Assembly: GCF_901875305.1 (NCBI RefSeq)
Contig: NZ_CABFLY010000002.1
Span: 1-64,000, forward strand
Origin: Rothia mucilaginosa
GTDB lineage: Bacteria; Actinomycetota; Actinomycetes; Actinomycetales; Micrococcaceae
DNA: 64,000 bases
Reading direction: 5' to 3'
Position numbers and translations under genes: made by a program. The stretch's first letter is position 1. Every line of letters begins with the position of its first letter. Under the pieces are notes generated by a model. That model did not search any database and was not told where the DNA came from. It saw nothing but the letters and a program-made list of their open reading frames with translations. Below, piece after piece: positions 36,563 through 44,878 of the stretch.

Positions 36563-39500
36563 ATGACCCATCCTTTCGCATCTGAGCACTACCAGAAGAT
36601 GGCTCTGGAGGCTCGTCAGCTTGTTCGTCAGTGGGTAAACGAATCCCAGTCGATCAAGCCTACCTTCGCGGCTGAGCAGCTCGCCGGTGTTCTGAAGGAC
36701 CCCAATGGTCTTCCCTTCACCGTCGGCTTTGTTGACGGCGTGATTCGTCCCGAGGACGACAACGTCTCCGGTCGTAACCTCTCCCGTATTTCTGGCCTGG
36801 CACCCTCCTTCCTGCCCTGGTACATGAAGTCCGCTGTTGGCTTCGGTGGCAAGTTGGCTGGCAAGGTTGCATGGCCTACCGTTCCCGTTGCACGCCGCGT
36901 GCTGCGCGAGATGGTCGGTCACCTGATTGTTGACGCTTCTGAGGAGAAGCTGGGCGACGCTATTGCAGAGCTGACCAAGACTGGTAACCGCCTGAACGTT
37001 AACCTCCTCGGTGAGGCAGTGCTGGGTGACAAGGAAGCAGAGCACCGCCTGGCTGAGACCAAGCGCCTGCTGGCACGCGACGACGTTGACTACGTCTCCA
37101 TTAAGGTGTCCGCAGTTTCCGGCCCCCACCAGCACTGGGCATTCGACGAGGTTGTTGAGACCGCTGTTCGCCGCCTGACTCCGCTGTACGAGCTGGCTGC
37201 TTCTTCCTCCCCCAAGAAGTTCATCAACCTGGACATGGAGGAGTACAAGGACCTGGACCTCACCATTGAGGTGTTCACCAAGATCTTGGACCAGCCTCAG
37301 CTGAAGGACCTAGAAGCCGGTATCGTGCTCCAGGCATACCTGCCCGACACCTTGGGTGCAATGCAGCGCCTGCAGGCCTGGGCCGCTAAGCGTGTTGAAG
37401 CTGGCGGCGCTGGCGTCAAGGTCCGTCTGGTGAAGGGTGCAAACCTTTCCATGGAGATTGTGGAAGCTGTCATGCACGGCTGGCCGCTGACCACCTGGGA
37501 CACCAAGCAGGCTGCAGACACCAACTACAAGCGCGTTCTGGACTACGCACTGCGTCCCGAGCACGTGAAGAACATCCGCCTTGGTATTGCAGGCCACAAC
37601 CTCTTCGACGTCGCTTTCGCCCTGTTGCTCTCTGAAGACCGCGGTGTGAAGGATCGCGTTGAATTCGAGATGCTGATTGGTATGGCTGAGCAGCAGGCAG
37701 AAATTGTCCGCCGTCGCGTGGGCCACCTGCTGTTGTACGTGCCCGTCGTGAACCCCAAGGAATTCGACGTTGCAATCGCATACCTGATTCGTCGTCTCGA
37801 GGAGAACGCATCCTCCGAGAACTTCATGTCCGGTATCTTCGATCTGGCAACCGACGAGTCCATCTTCAAGCGCGAAGAGGACCGCTTCATGCGTGCTCTG
37901 AACTCCGTCACCGACGAGGTTCCCGCATCCAAGCGTAGCCAGAACCGTCTGACTGAGAACGAGGACAACGTCTTCGTACCGGCTGGCCGCTTCGAGAACA
38001 CCCCCGACACCGACCCTGCACTGGCCGGTAACCGTGAGTGGGGTCGCGCAATCCTTGAGCGCTCCAAGACCACTAAGCTGGGCATTGATATTCTGAAGGC
38101 TAACGAGCTGACCAGCGCTGCTGAGGCTGAGAAGCTGGTTAAGGAAACTGAGGAAGCCGGCAAGGCTTGGGGTAAGCTCTCCGGCCACGAGCGCGCAGAG
38201 ATTCTGCGTAAGGTTGGTAAGGCTATCGCTCTGCATCGTGGCGATCTGCTGGAGGTTATGGCAGCTGAGGCTGGCAAGACCCTGGAGCAGGGCGACACCG
38301 AGGTCTCTGAGGCAATCGACTTTGCATACTACTACGCAATGCTGGCCGAGGACCTCGAGAAGATTGATGGCGCACAGCACAAGTCTGTGGACCTGACTCT
38401 GGTTGTTCCCCCGTGGAACTTCCCGACCGCTATTCCCGCCGGTGGTGTTCTGGCAGGTCTTGCAGCTGGTTCCGCTGTGATTTTCAAGCCCGCAACCATC
38501 ACTGCTCGCACCGGTGCCCTGATTGCAGAGATTATGTGGAATGCAGGCGTCCCCAAGGAAGTTCTGAAGCTGGTCAAGGTTGTCGACCGTGAGGCTGGTA
38601 AGGTCCTCATCTCGCACCCCGAGGTGGATCGCCTGATTCTGACCGGTGGTTACGAGACCGCGGAGCTCTTCCGTTCCTGGCGTGATGACCTGCCGCTGTT
38701 CGGTGAGACCTCGGGCAAGAACTCGATTATCGTCACCCCGAACGCCGACATTGACCTGGCTGTCAAGGACGTCGTTTACTCGGCATTCGGCCACGCAGGC
38801 CAGAAGTGCTCCGCTGGTTCCACCGTTATCCTGGTGGGCTCCGTGGCACACTCCGAGCGCTTCCGCCGTCAGCTGCTTGACTCGGTCAACTCCCTGCACG
38901 TGGCACACCCGCAGGACATTGAGTCCCAGATGGGCCCCGTCGTTCAGAAGCCCGAAGAGAAGCTGCTGCGCGGTCTGACCACCCTCGGCCCGGGCGAGCG
39001 TTGGCTCATCCAGCCGAAGGAACTGGACGAGACCGGCCGCCTGTGGAGCCCCGGTGTTCGTGAAGGCGTCAAGCCCGGTTCCGAGTACCACATGACCGAG
39101 TACTTCGGCCCCATCCTGGGCATCATGACTGCTGACACCCTGGAAGAAGCAATCGAGCTGCAGAACGCTCCCGACTACGGTCTGACCGCTGGTCTGCACT
39201 CGCTGGATGCCGATGAGCTCGAGCTGTGGCTCTCCAAGGTCCAGGCAGGTAACCTGTACGTGAACCGTGCAATTACCGGTGCAATCGTTCAGCGTCAGCC
39301 CTTCGGTGGTTGGAAGAAGTCCACCGTTGGCTCCGGTACCAAGGCTGGTGGCCCCAGCTACCTGATTGCTCTGTCCGATTGGGAGCCCGTCGAGTCCACT
39401 GCAACCGCAACCACCCACTCGGTGACCGTGCGCGAGACCCTGGCTACCATTGAGAACTCCGAGCTGGGCAAGCGTGAGGACTTCGCCTTCATCAAGCGCA

Positions 39501-40054
39501 GCGTCTCCTCTGACGCACACGCTTGGGACACCGAGTTCGGCTTCGGTCACGACCCCTCGAAGCTGGGCGTGGAGCGCAACATCCTGCGCTACGTTCCCAC
39601 CCAGGTCCTGGTTCGTGCCGACGAGTCTGCATCCGCAGCAGAGACCCTGCGCGTTGTGCTTGCCGGTCTGGCAGCAAACGCACCGGTTGCTCTGTCCGTT
39701 GGTAAGGACCTGCCGGTTGATGTCCGCGGTGTTCTGGAGAACAAGGGCGTCAAGTACGAGGTCAAGTCGGACGCACAGTTCCGCGAGTACCTGGCTTCGA
39801 ACGCTAAGACCCCGGTTCGCGCACTGGCTGGTACCCCGCTGGAAGGCACCCGTATCCGTTACGTCGGTAACGACGTGAAGTCCATCTACTCGGCACTGGG
39901 TGGTCGCCCGGATGTTGCAGTGTACTTCGCACCGGTCACCGAGGCTGGCCGCATCGAGATGCTGCCCTTCCTCCGCGAGCAGGCTGTTTCGATTACCGCA
40001 CACCGTTTCGGTAACCCCAACCGCTTCTCTGAGCGCGTCATCTCTTCCCGCTAA
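36563..40054 (+). CDS. putA: Bifunctional proline dehydrogenase / glutamate-semialdehyde dehydrogenase
   Basis: PutA oxidises proline to glutamate in two steps, giving electrons to quinone and then to NAD. The 1163-residue protein has the FAD-binding proline dehydrogenase barrel at about residues 130-440 (IVLQAYLPDT, VRLVKGANLSME), then an aldehyde dehydrogenase domain at about 530-960. The catalytic Glu is in FGETSGKN and the catalytic Cys in GHAGQKCSAGS. About 200 further residues follow. The N-terminus lacks the DNA-binding ribbon-helix-helix of E. coli PutA, so regulation must come from elsewhere. TAGGAG precedes the ATG. Confidence 0.95.
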   Translation: MTHPFASEHYQKMALEARQLVRQWVNESQSIKPTFAAEQLAGVLKDPNGLPFTVGFVDGVIRPEDDNVSGRNLSRISGLAPSFLPWYMKSAVGFGGKLAGKVAWPTVPVARRVLREMVGHLIVDASEEKLGDAIAELTKTGNRLNVNLLGEAVLGDKEAEHRLAETKRLLARDDVDYVSIKVSAVSGPHQHWAFDEVVETAVRRLTPLYELAASSSPKKFINLDMEEYKDLDLTIEVFTKILDQPQLKDLEAGIVLQAYLPDTLGAMQRLQAWAAKRVEAGGAGVKVRLVKGANLSMEIVEAVMHGWPLTTWDTKQAADTNYKRVLDYALRPEHVKNIRLGIAGHNLFDVAFALLLSEDRGVKDRVEFEMLIGMAEQQAEIVRRRVGHLLLYVPVVNPKEFDVAIAYLIRRLEENASSENFMSGIFDLATDESIFKREEDRFMRALNSVTDEVPASKRSQNRLTENEDNVFVPAGRFENTPDTDPALAGNREWGRAILERSKTTKLGIDILKANELTSAAEAEKLVKETEEAGKAWGKLSGHERAEILRKVGKAIALHRGDLLEVMAAEAGKTLEQGDTEVSEAIDFAYYYAMLAEDLEKIDGAQHKSVDLTLVVPPWNFPTAIPAGGVLAGLAAGSAVIFKPATITARTGALIAEIMWNAGVPKEVLKLVKVVDREAGKVLISHPEVDRLILTGGYETAELFRSWRDDLPLFGETSGKNSIIVTPNADIDLAVKDVVYSAFGHAGQKCSAGSTVILVGSVAHSERFRRQLLDSVNSLHVAHPQDIESQMGPVVQKPEEKLLRGLTTLGPGERWLIQPKELDETGRLWSPGVREGVKPGSEYHMTEYFGPILGIMTADTLEEAIELQNAPDYGLTAGLHSLDADELELWLSKVQAGNLYVNRAITGAIVQRQPFGGWKKSTVGSGTKAGGPSYLIALSDWEPVESTATATTHSVTVRETLATIENSELGKREDFAFIKRSVSSDAHAWDTEFGFGHDPSKLGVERNILRYVPTQVLVRADESASAAETLRVVLAGLAANAPVALSVGKDLPVDVRGVLENKGVKYEVKSDAQFREYLASNAKTPVRALAGTPLEGTRIRYVGNDVKSIYSALGGRPDVAVYFAPVTEAGRIEMLPFLREQAVSITAHRFGNPNRFSERVISSR

Positions 40055-40396
40055 GGTCTGAACGCTCTGAGCCTCCTGCAGAGAGGCTCAGGCACTGACT
40101 TCGGGCGATAGGCCCCGTATCCGTGAGGGATACGGGGCCTATCGTTGTTTGTGGGTGCTACGAGACAGCCAGATAGGGGGGCGCTGTATTGTGGCGAGTG
40201 GGGCGGTGGCGAGCGCTCCGAGGAGCGGGTGGACAATGCGGTGTTGTCGATGCGGCGTCGGGGGTGTTTGAACGTGCCCCGCGTTACTTCTTATGTGATA
40301 ATTGTGATACAACGTTCCGCTGTCCCACGTGCGGAGCGATACCGTGCGCGGGAAGGTCCGCGCTACGCAAGAACACACTGAAAGGAAACTGCTGCT
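40055..40396. other. Spacer between putA and gcvH with terminator
   Basis: A strong terminator occupies 40106-40144. The rest (40145-40396) is the leader of gcvH. TGATAATTGTGATAC near 40296 is AT-rich and could hold the promoter. The region also contains a reading frame with Cys pairs, rejected below. Confidence 0.5.
40106..40144 (+). terminator. Intrinsic terminator after putA
   Basis: CGATAGGCCCCGTATCC and GGATACGGGGCCTATCG pair perfectly over 17 bp with a 5-base loop, followed by TTGTTTG. A smaller hairpin lies just before it. Confidence 0.9.
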
Positions 40397-40789
40397 ATGA
40401 GCAACGTTCCCGCAGAACTCTCGTACACTTCCGAGCACGAGTGGGTCTCTGCTCTCACCGCTGAGGGCACCGTCCGCGTCGGCATTACCGATCATGCTCA
40501 GGATGCTCTGGGTGACGTCGTGTATGTTGATCTTCCCAGCGTTGGTGATTCCGTAGCTGCTGAGGAAAGCTTTGGCGAGATTGAATCCACCAAGTCTGTC
40601 TCCGACCTCTTTGCGCCCATCTCCGGTGAGATTGTTGCCGTCAACGAGACCCTGGAGGATGATCCTGCCCAGGTGAACTCTGATCCTTATGGTGAGGGTT
40701 GGATTGTTGAGATTCGTCCTGAGAACGCTGACGACTTGGCTAACCTGCTGGATGCAGAGGCATACAAGGCTGAGCTGGACAAGCTTTAA
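40397..40789 (+). CDS. gcvH: Glycine cleavage system H protein
   Basis: GcvH carries the aminomethyl group on a lipoyl-Lys between the P and T proteins. At 130 residues it is full length. The lipoylation site is Lys in ESTKSVSDLFAP near residue 64. GAAAGGAAACTG upstream is a ribosome binding site. No gcvP, gcvT or lipoyl ligase lies in the window. In actinobacteria gcvH commonly stands before garA and two MerR genes, as it does here except that garA is absent, so the protein may have a role beyond glycine cleavage or its partners lie elsewhere. Confidence 0.93.
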   Translation: MSNVPAELSYTSEHEWVSALTAEGTVRVGITDHAQDALGDVVYVDLPSVGDSVAAEESFGEIESTKSVSDLFAPISGEIVAVNETLEDDPAQVNSDPYGEGWIVEIRPENADDLANLLDAEAYKAELDKL

Positions 40790-40828
40790 GCTTCAAGAAC
40801 TCACCCCTGTGGGGGATTTTTAGAGTTG

Positions 40829-40863
40829 AAACGGCGAGACTGAATTGGTCTCGCCGTTTTTCT
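40829..40863 (+). terminator. Intrinsic terminator after gcvH
   Basis: AACGGCGAGAC and GTCTCGCCGTT pair over 11 bp around TGAATTG, and TTT plus more T follow. It lies 40 bases after the gcvH stop. Confidence 0.88.
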
Positions 40864-41210
40864 TTGTAGATGCACACAAACGCAAATAAACAGGCATCCT
40901 TGAAGCTTTTGGCGAGGGTTGCTGAAGCCATTGGGGGAGAGTGAAATAGTGCTAAACCCCAAGTGGGGGCCTCTTTGAGGTTAAATGTGATGAAAACTTC
41001 AACCATAGCAAGAAGATAAAATTTTCCTCGTAAAACAGTCCAATATTTGGAGGGTATGTTTATCTTATGGGTTTCTTGCTAAAATTGGTACCATTACTGC
41101 CAGATTGTGTTTGGAAATGTGGTTGTTTTGGGGTTTTAGCGGACCCCGGGATGTCCTTTCTGAATAGCGAAATGCCTTGTGAAGCTATAAGATTGTCTGG
41201 AAGGTTCATG

Positions 41211-41231
41211 GTTTATCATTTCGTGATAAAC
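41211..41231. promoter_or_regulatory. Operator-like inverted repeat upstream of ftsR
   Basis: GTTTATCA-TTTCG-TGATAAAC is a perfect 8-bp inverted repeat with a 5-base centre, 140 bases before the gene. It fits a dimeric regulator such as the MerR-type product itself (autoregulation), but that is inference. Confidence 0.4.
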
Positions 41232-41369
41232 AAATAAACTGATCTATCACACTCTCAACACAAGAAGCAAAGACAACCGGCACGAAGCGACACCCCTCCT
41301 CGGAGGAACGCACTATTCACTCAACTCGGTGCGTAACGTAATCGACTGGTACATACCCGAAAGACATAG

Positions 41370-42143
41370 ATGACCTCACGCATCGATGATGGCTTCAGTG
41401 CCTCTGAAGCCGCACTAGATAGCGCGGAGCGCGGTGCCTCTGACCGCAACCCGCGCGAGGTGAAGAGCCGAACCATTGGTCAGGTTCTGAGCCAGCTCGA
41501 CCTGGAATTCCCCGGGATTAGTGCCTCCAAGATTCGATTCCTGGAGGAACGAGGCCTGGTGCATCCCAGTCGTACCGAGACCGGATACCGTAAGTACTCT
41601 CAGACGGATATTGAGCGTCTGCGATACATTCTCACCATGCAGCGCGATCACTACATGCCGCTAAAGGTAATCCGTCAGCATCTGGATGATTTGGAGGCTG
41701 GTCGTGTCCTGAACTCCATGCCGACCACCGTCAGCGAGGAAGTCCTGGACAGCGTCCTCGGAACCAACGGGCAGGAAGGCCGTACCTATACCCTGCGCGA
41801 GTTGGCCGAATATGCGAATACCACCCCCGAGCTCATCCACGACCTGATTGACTTCGGTCTTCTGGAGGATGGCGCGGACCATGAGTACACCGACTATGAC
41901 GTGCTGATTGCCCGCGTTAGTGCGGAGCTGACTCAGCACGGTATTCAGCCCCGCCACCTGCGCGCCTTCAAATCGGCCGCAGATCGCGAGATTTCCCTCG
42001 TGGAAATTGCTGTAGCACCCCTGGCCTCCCGCCGCGATGCGGCATCGCAGGCTCAGGCTCAGGATCGAGCCGATAAGATTCGCAAGCTCTGCCTGCAGTT
42101 GCACGCAACTCTCGTCGAGTCGGCTATGCCCACCTACGAGTAG
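41370..42143 (+). CDS. ftsR: MerR-family regulator FtsR
   Basis: A 257-residue regulator of the Rv1828/FtsR type. The N-terminal winged helix has ISASKIRFLEERGLVHPSR (about residues 50-70) and GYRKYSQTDIERLRYILTMQRDHYMPLKVI (in part LRYILTMQRDHY), which are hallmarks. FtsR in Corynebacterium acts on ftsZ and other division genes. A 40-residue acidic lead precedes the domain. The ribosome binding site is weak (GAAAGA). Like its homologues it lies downstream of gcvH, but with garA missing between them. Confidence 0.88.
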   Translation: MTSRIDDGFSASEAALDSAERGASDRNPREVKSRTIGQVLSQLDLEFPGISASKIRFLEERGLVHPSRTETGYRKYSQTDIERLRYILTMQRDHYMPLKVIRQHLDDLEAGRVLNSMPTTVSEEVLDSVLGTNGQEGRTYTLRELAEYANTTPELIHDLIDFGLLEDGADHEYTDYDVLIARVSAELTQHGIQPRHLRAFKSAADREISLVEIAVAPLASRRDAASQAQAQDRADKIRKLCLQLHATLVESAMPTYE

Positions 42144-42241
42144 GAGGGCGAAGCTGCGGCACGGTTCCTTGACTAATCGGCCGCGACCGGGCGGTGCAAT
42201 CCGTCTTCCCCCTGGGATGCGCCCTTGCGGCGTAAGCCCGA

Positions 42242-42269
42242 GGTTACCGTTCATACATGGACGGTAACC
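42242..42269 (+). terminator. Hairpin after ftsR
   Basis: GGTTACCGT and ACGGTAACC pair over 9 bp with a 10-base loop, 99 bases after the ftsR stop. No T run follows. Confidence 0.4.
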
Positions 42270-42387
42270 CCCTAAGATTTGGACGAAGCTGCTTCTCGTA
42301 CGCGGATTTCTACCCCTTCGTCCAACACGAAGAGCTTCTACGCCAAGGGGCTCCCGGCCTGCCAAAGGCTATTCACTTAACTCAGTT

Positions 42388-42425
42388 GCGAATGCGCGCC
42401 AATCTGCGGATTGGTACGCATTCGC
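42388..42425. repeat. Long 15-bp hairpin in the MerR gap
   Basis: GCGAATGCG pairs with CGCATTCGC, and inside it CCAATC pairs with GATTGG around a TGCG loop, with a small CG/TA internal loop. TATTTAATG follows. It could be a terminator or a domain of an RNA. Confidence 0.6.
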
Positions 42426-42465
42426 TATTTAATGCAGAAAATAACGCCGGGGGATCGGGGAACAC

Positions 42466-42516
42466 GGCACCTAACGAAGGATTGTTCCTCGGTGAGGATG
42501 CGCCTTCGTGGGTGCC
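42466..42516. repeat. Three-tier nested hairpin in the MerR gap
   Basis: GGCACC/GGTGCC, CGAAGG/CCTTCG and CCTC/GAGG nest in order with small internal loops. Sixteen pairs in 51 bases are unlikely by chance. Confidence 0.55.
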
Positions 42517-42650
42517 CTAGCAAACGTCTCGCGTGTGGGTTTTGTGAGCGCAATGGGGTGTTGCGTTCTGAGCGGCCCCGAGCGGATAAAGAACGACTCT
42601 CACGGTGAGTTCGATTTTAAGTAGGGCTCCGTATCGGTTAAAATGAAATG

Positions 42651-42799
42651 GACAGACCGCGCCTATCGCGCACCGGTCGCTCTGTCGGCCCTCAGCCCGT
42701 TCCCATACCGAACGGTGTATATGAGGCGATATCGGCCGCCGATTGATGGGGCGCGGTATATCGCTTAACGGCTCCCATCACGCCCACGGGGCGTCTGGG
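42651..42799 (+). ncRNA. Candidate structured RNA leader: four hairpins in series
   Basis: Hairpins at 42651-42686 (GACAGA/TCTGTC with CCG/CGG inside), 42690-42726 (CCTCA/TGAGG around CCGTTC/GAACGG), 42727-42764 (CGATAT/ATATCG) and 42774-42799 (CCCA/TGGG around ACGCCC/GGGCGT) run almost without spacing. A TAAAAT element lies just upstream and the ribosome binding site of the MerR gene 65 bases downstream, which fits a cis-regulatory leader. No known riboswitch family was recognised. Confidence 0.4.
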
Positions 42800-42876
42800 A
42801 ATCAAGCGAAAACTAGCTAGATGCGTGAATGGGCATTCTGTGAGTGCCGCAGGACGAGGACACTAAAGGAGGGGCC

Positions 42877-43524
42877 ATGGTGGAGCACCAGACCGCCGGA
42901 CAGGCCGGCGAGAGCGCAGGCGCTGGCGAGGCATACCTGGGCTTTGACCAGCCCCTGGACGGTTTCGACGCACTTTTCCCCACTGCACCTCCGCCGCGCG
43001 GTGAACAGGGTGTGCTCTTCGCCGACCCTGTCTCTGTGGTGGAAGAGAATCTCGGTTACCGCGGTGCCGTCGCCTGCAAGGCTGCCGGTATTACCTACCG
43101 CCAGCTCGACTACTGGGCCCGCACCGACCTCGTGGTTCCCACCGTGCGCGGCGCCTCCGGGTCCGGAACCCAGCGCCTCTACAGCTTCCGAGACGTCCTC
43201 GTGCTCAAAATTGTGAAGCGCCTGCTCGACACCGGCGTGTCCCTACAGCAGATTCGTCTCTCCATTGAGCATCTGCGAAGCCGCGGCCTGGATGACCTAG
43301 CCGATATCACGCTCATGAGTGATGGCACTACCGTGTACGAGTGCACCTCGCCCAGCGAGGTGATTGACCTGGTCCAGGCCGGTCAGGGTGTTTTCGGTAT
43401 CGCCATCGGTCGCGTGTGGCGAGAAATCGAGATGAACCTTAACGGTCAGCCCGGCGAGGAAATGAATGAATCCTTCGAAGGTGACGAGCTTGCCGCTCGC
43501 CGCGCTCGCCGCGCCCAGGCCTAG
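42877..43524 (+). CDS. MerR-family regulator (Rv1830-like)
   Basis: A 215-residue MerR protein. The HTH holds AAGITYRQLDYWARTDLVVPTVR and QRLYSFRDVLVLKIVKRLLDTGVSLQQIR (in part ITYRQLDYWART, LYSFRDVLVLKIVKRLL). It differs from FtsR in its 50-residue flexible lead and its effector domain. The gene order FtsR, then a second MerR, matches Rv1828-Rv1830. ATG 42877 follows AAAGGAGG; the reading frame opens upstream to 42844 without a better start. The effector is unknown. Confidence 0.88.
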   Translation: MVEHQTAGQAGESAGAGEAYLGFDQPLDGFDALFPTAPPPRGEQGVLFADPVSVVEENLGYRGAVACKAAGITYRQLDYWARTDLVVPTVRGASGSGTQRLYSFRDVLVLKIVKRLLDTGVSLQQIRLSIEHLRSRGLDDLADITLMSDGTTVYECTSPSEVIDLVQAGQGVFGIAIGRVWREIEMNLNGQPGEEMNESFEGDELAARRARRAQA

Positions 43525-43837
43525 TGCCTAGTACCGGCCTGACTTGCCGGCCGCCACTGCGGGGTTCCAGCCTCACAGACCCCATACTTTTTCTTCTGCC
43601 TGCCCGAGCATCAACGATGCGCGGGCAGGCAGAACGCTATCTGGGGGGGGCAACACTGATGGACGCAAAAATAATGGGTGCAAAATGACGTAAAGAGACC
43701 ACGGGGCGGACGTAACGAGCAAATATTCAAGGATAGGTTGAGAAAATACTCACGTTACCCCCTGTCAGGTCCGGAAGAAGCACCGGGATTCGCTAGAATG
43801 AAGGAGCATTACACCTCACTCATATCACGGATTCTCA
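43525..43837. other. Spacer between MerR gene and second ParA
   Basis: A terminator hairpin lies at 43594-43634, then a run of eight G at 43643-43650, which may be variable in length. The last 100 bases are the leader of the ATPase gene; no clear promoter was found. Confidence 0.5.
43594..43634 (+). terminator. Hairpin terminator after MerR gene
   Basis: TTCTGCCTGCCCG and CGGGCAGGCAGAA form a perfect 13-bp stem with a 15-base loop, 70 bases after the stop. No T run follows on the plus strand; the T run precedes it. Confidence 0.65.
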
Positions 43838-44650
43838 ATGTCCCGAATCGTTAGTATCAGCAGTCTCAAGGGCGGCGTGGGTAAAACCTCCATCACCCTG
43901 GGACTCGCCTCGGCGGCGCTACACAGCGGCCTTTCCGCACTTGTTATCGACCTTGACCCCCACGGAGACGCCAGCACCGGCTTAGCCGTCGACGAGAATA
44001 TCCCCGATGTAGCCTCCCTGATTGCCAGCCCCAACGAACGAGCCTTCGCTGATGAAGCCGGAGAATCCGCCTGGAACAGGCTGGTGGGTAAACCGACCCT
44101 GCTAACGAACACCCCCGTCGATACCGGCAGCGTACGAGTAGCCCGCGGGTCGGCGCGCTCCACCCTCGTGGACCGTCAGGAGGCGGCACCGTTCATCCGC
44201 CGCTTCAAGCGCATGGTGGATGCCGCGGCGGACGCCTACGACGTGATTCTGATTGACTGTCCGCCTTTCCTGGGCACGCTTTCCTCGATGGGCTGGGCCG
44301 CCAGCCAGCGAATTCTCTCCGTGGCGGAGCCCTCCCTCTTCTCGGTGGCCGGTACAGAACGCACCCTGCGCGCCATCCTACGCTTTCAGCAGGAGAGCGG
44401 CACAAGCATCGACGGAGCCGGGGTCGTCATCAACAAGATGCGCCCGGATGACAGTGAACACCAGTACCGCCGCGACGAGATGCGCTCGCTCTTCGGCGAC
44501 CTCGTGGCCGAGCCTGTCCTGCGAGAAAGCCCCGTACTGCAGCGAGCTCAGGGCGCCGCATATCCGATTCATTTCTGGCCTGATGAGGAATCCGTTGAAC
44601 CCGCCGTGGACTTTACCCGCCTGCTGGTTGGGCTCATGGCCGACCTGTAG
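43838..44650 (+). CDS. ParA/MinD-family ATPase without a ParB partner
   Basis: A 270-residue ATPase with SLKGGVGKTSITLGLASA near residue 9, IDLDPHGDAS near residue 40 and VILIDCPPFLG near residue 138, that is, complete ParA motifs. It is quite different from the ParA before scpA. No ParB gene or parS-like repeat is near. In related actinobacteria, orphan ParA proteins such as PldP influence cell division; a similar job is possible but unproved. It stands alone between MerR and mtr. Confidence 0.88.
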   Translation: MSRIVSISSLKGGVGKTSITLGLASAALHSGLSALVIDLDPHGDASTGLAVDENIPDVASLIASPNERAFADEAGESAWNRLVGKPTLLTNTPVDTGSVRVARGSARSTLVDRQEAAPFIRRFKRMVDAAADAYDVILIDCPPFLGTLSSMGWAASQRILSVAEPSLFSVAGTERTLRAILRFQQESGTSIDGAGVVINKMRPDDSEHQYRRDEMRSLFGDLVAEPVLRESPVLQRAQGAAYPIHFWPDEESVEPAVDFTRLLVGLMADL

Positions 44651-44724
44651 GCCTACCGCCCAGGGCTGAGGGGTTGTGTAATCGGGGTGTGGGTGTCGCT
44701 TCGTATCCCTGTTTGTTGGTGTGG

Positions 44725-44748
44725 TACCAGGCTTCTTACCAGGCTTCT
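44725..44748. repeat. Exact 12-bp tandem duplication
   Basis: TACCAGGCTTCT occurs twice head to tail in the spacer before mtr. It is probably a slipped-strand duplication; a regulatory role is not evident. Confidence 0.8.
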
Positions 44749-44878
44749 GAGGGAATAGCCGTGCTCCCCGACGCGTTATAGTGGCAGTGAAAGAGCCGTG
44801 CGCTCGCAGGAATCCCCGGGCGCTTCGGCGCGGGGCCGCGGTCGTGCCGCAGACAAGACAGAGAAAGAGAAGAACATC

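Larger units (their letters stand above)
40790..41369. other. Gap between gcvH and ftsR, where garA is expected
   Basis: No gene is supported in 580 bases. In mycobacteria and corynebacteria the FHA protein GarA/OdhI lies here; no FHA motif is found on either strand. A terminator follows gcvH. The remainder is AT-richer than its surroundings and carries a GTTTATCA/TGATAAAC repeat at 41211. Confidence 0.5.
42144..42876. other. Hairpin-rich gap between the two MerR genes
   Basis: No protein gene is supported in 733 bases. In M. tuberculosis the gene for the DUF151 nuclease (Rv1829) stands here. Inverted repeats instead fill the stretch: 42242-42269, 42388-42425, 42466-42516 and four in series from 42651 to 42799. 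A TAAAAT hexamer at 42639-42644 could start a transcript just before the last series. The 86-codon open frame at 42257 has no ribosome binding site. Confidence 0.6.

Noticed and set aside
37310-40003. An 897-codon open frame on the minus strand opposite putA.
   Set aside because: Same cause: it is antisense to a clear gene, has no ribosome binding site, and encodes low-quality Cys/Gln/Val-rich sequence.
40189-40464. A 91-codon frame with closely spaced Cys pairs (CDNCDTTFRCPTCG), like a zinc ribbon.
   Set aside because: No ribosome binding site, overlaps the start of gcvH in another frame, and the flanking sequence shows no protein-like composition. It falls in the gcvH promoter region. It would deserve revisiting only if relatives keep the Cys pattern.
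42690-42726. A resemblance to 5S rRNA (CCGTTCCCATACCGAACGG).
   Set aside because: Only about 20 bases match the loop C region; the rest of a 5S molecule is absent.
42774-42799. A guanidine-II (mini-ykkC) hairpin with an ACG loop.
   Set aside because: The class needs two hairpins with ACGR tetraloops; here a single hairpin closes on a three-base ACG loop.
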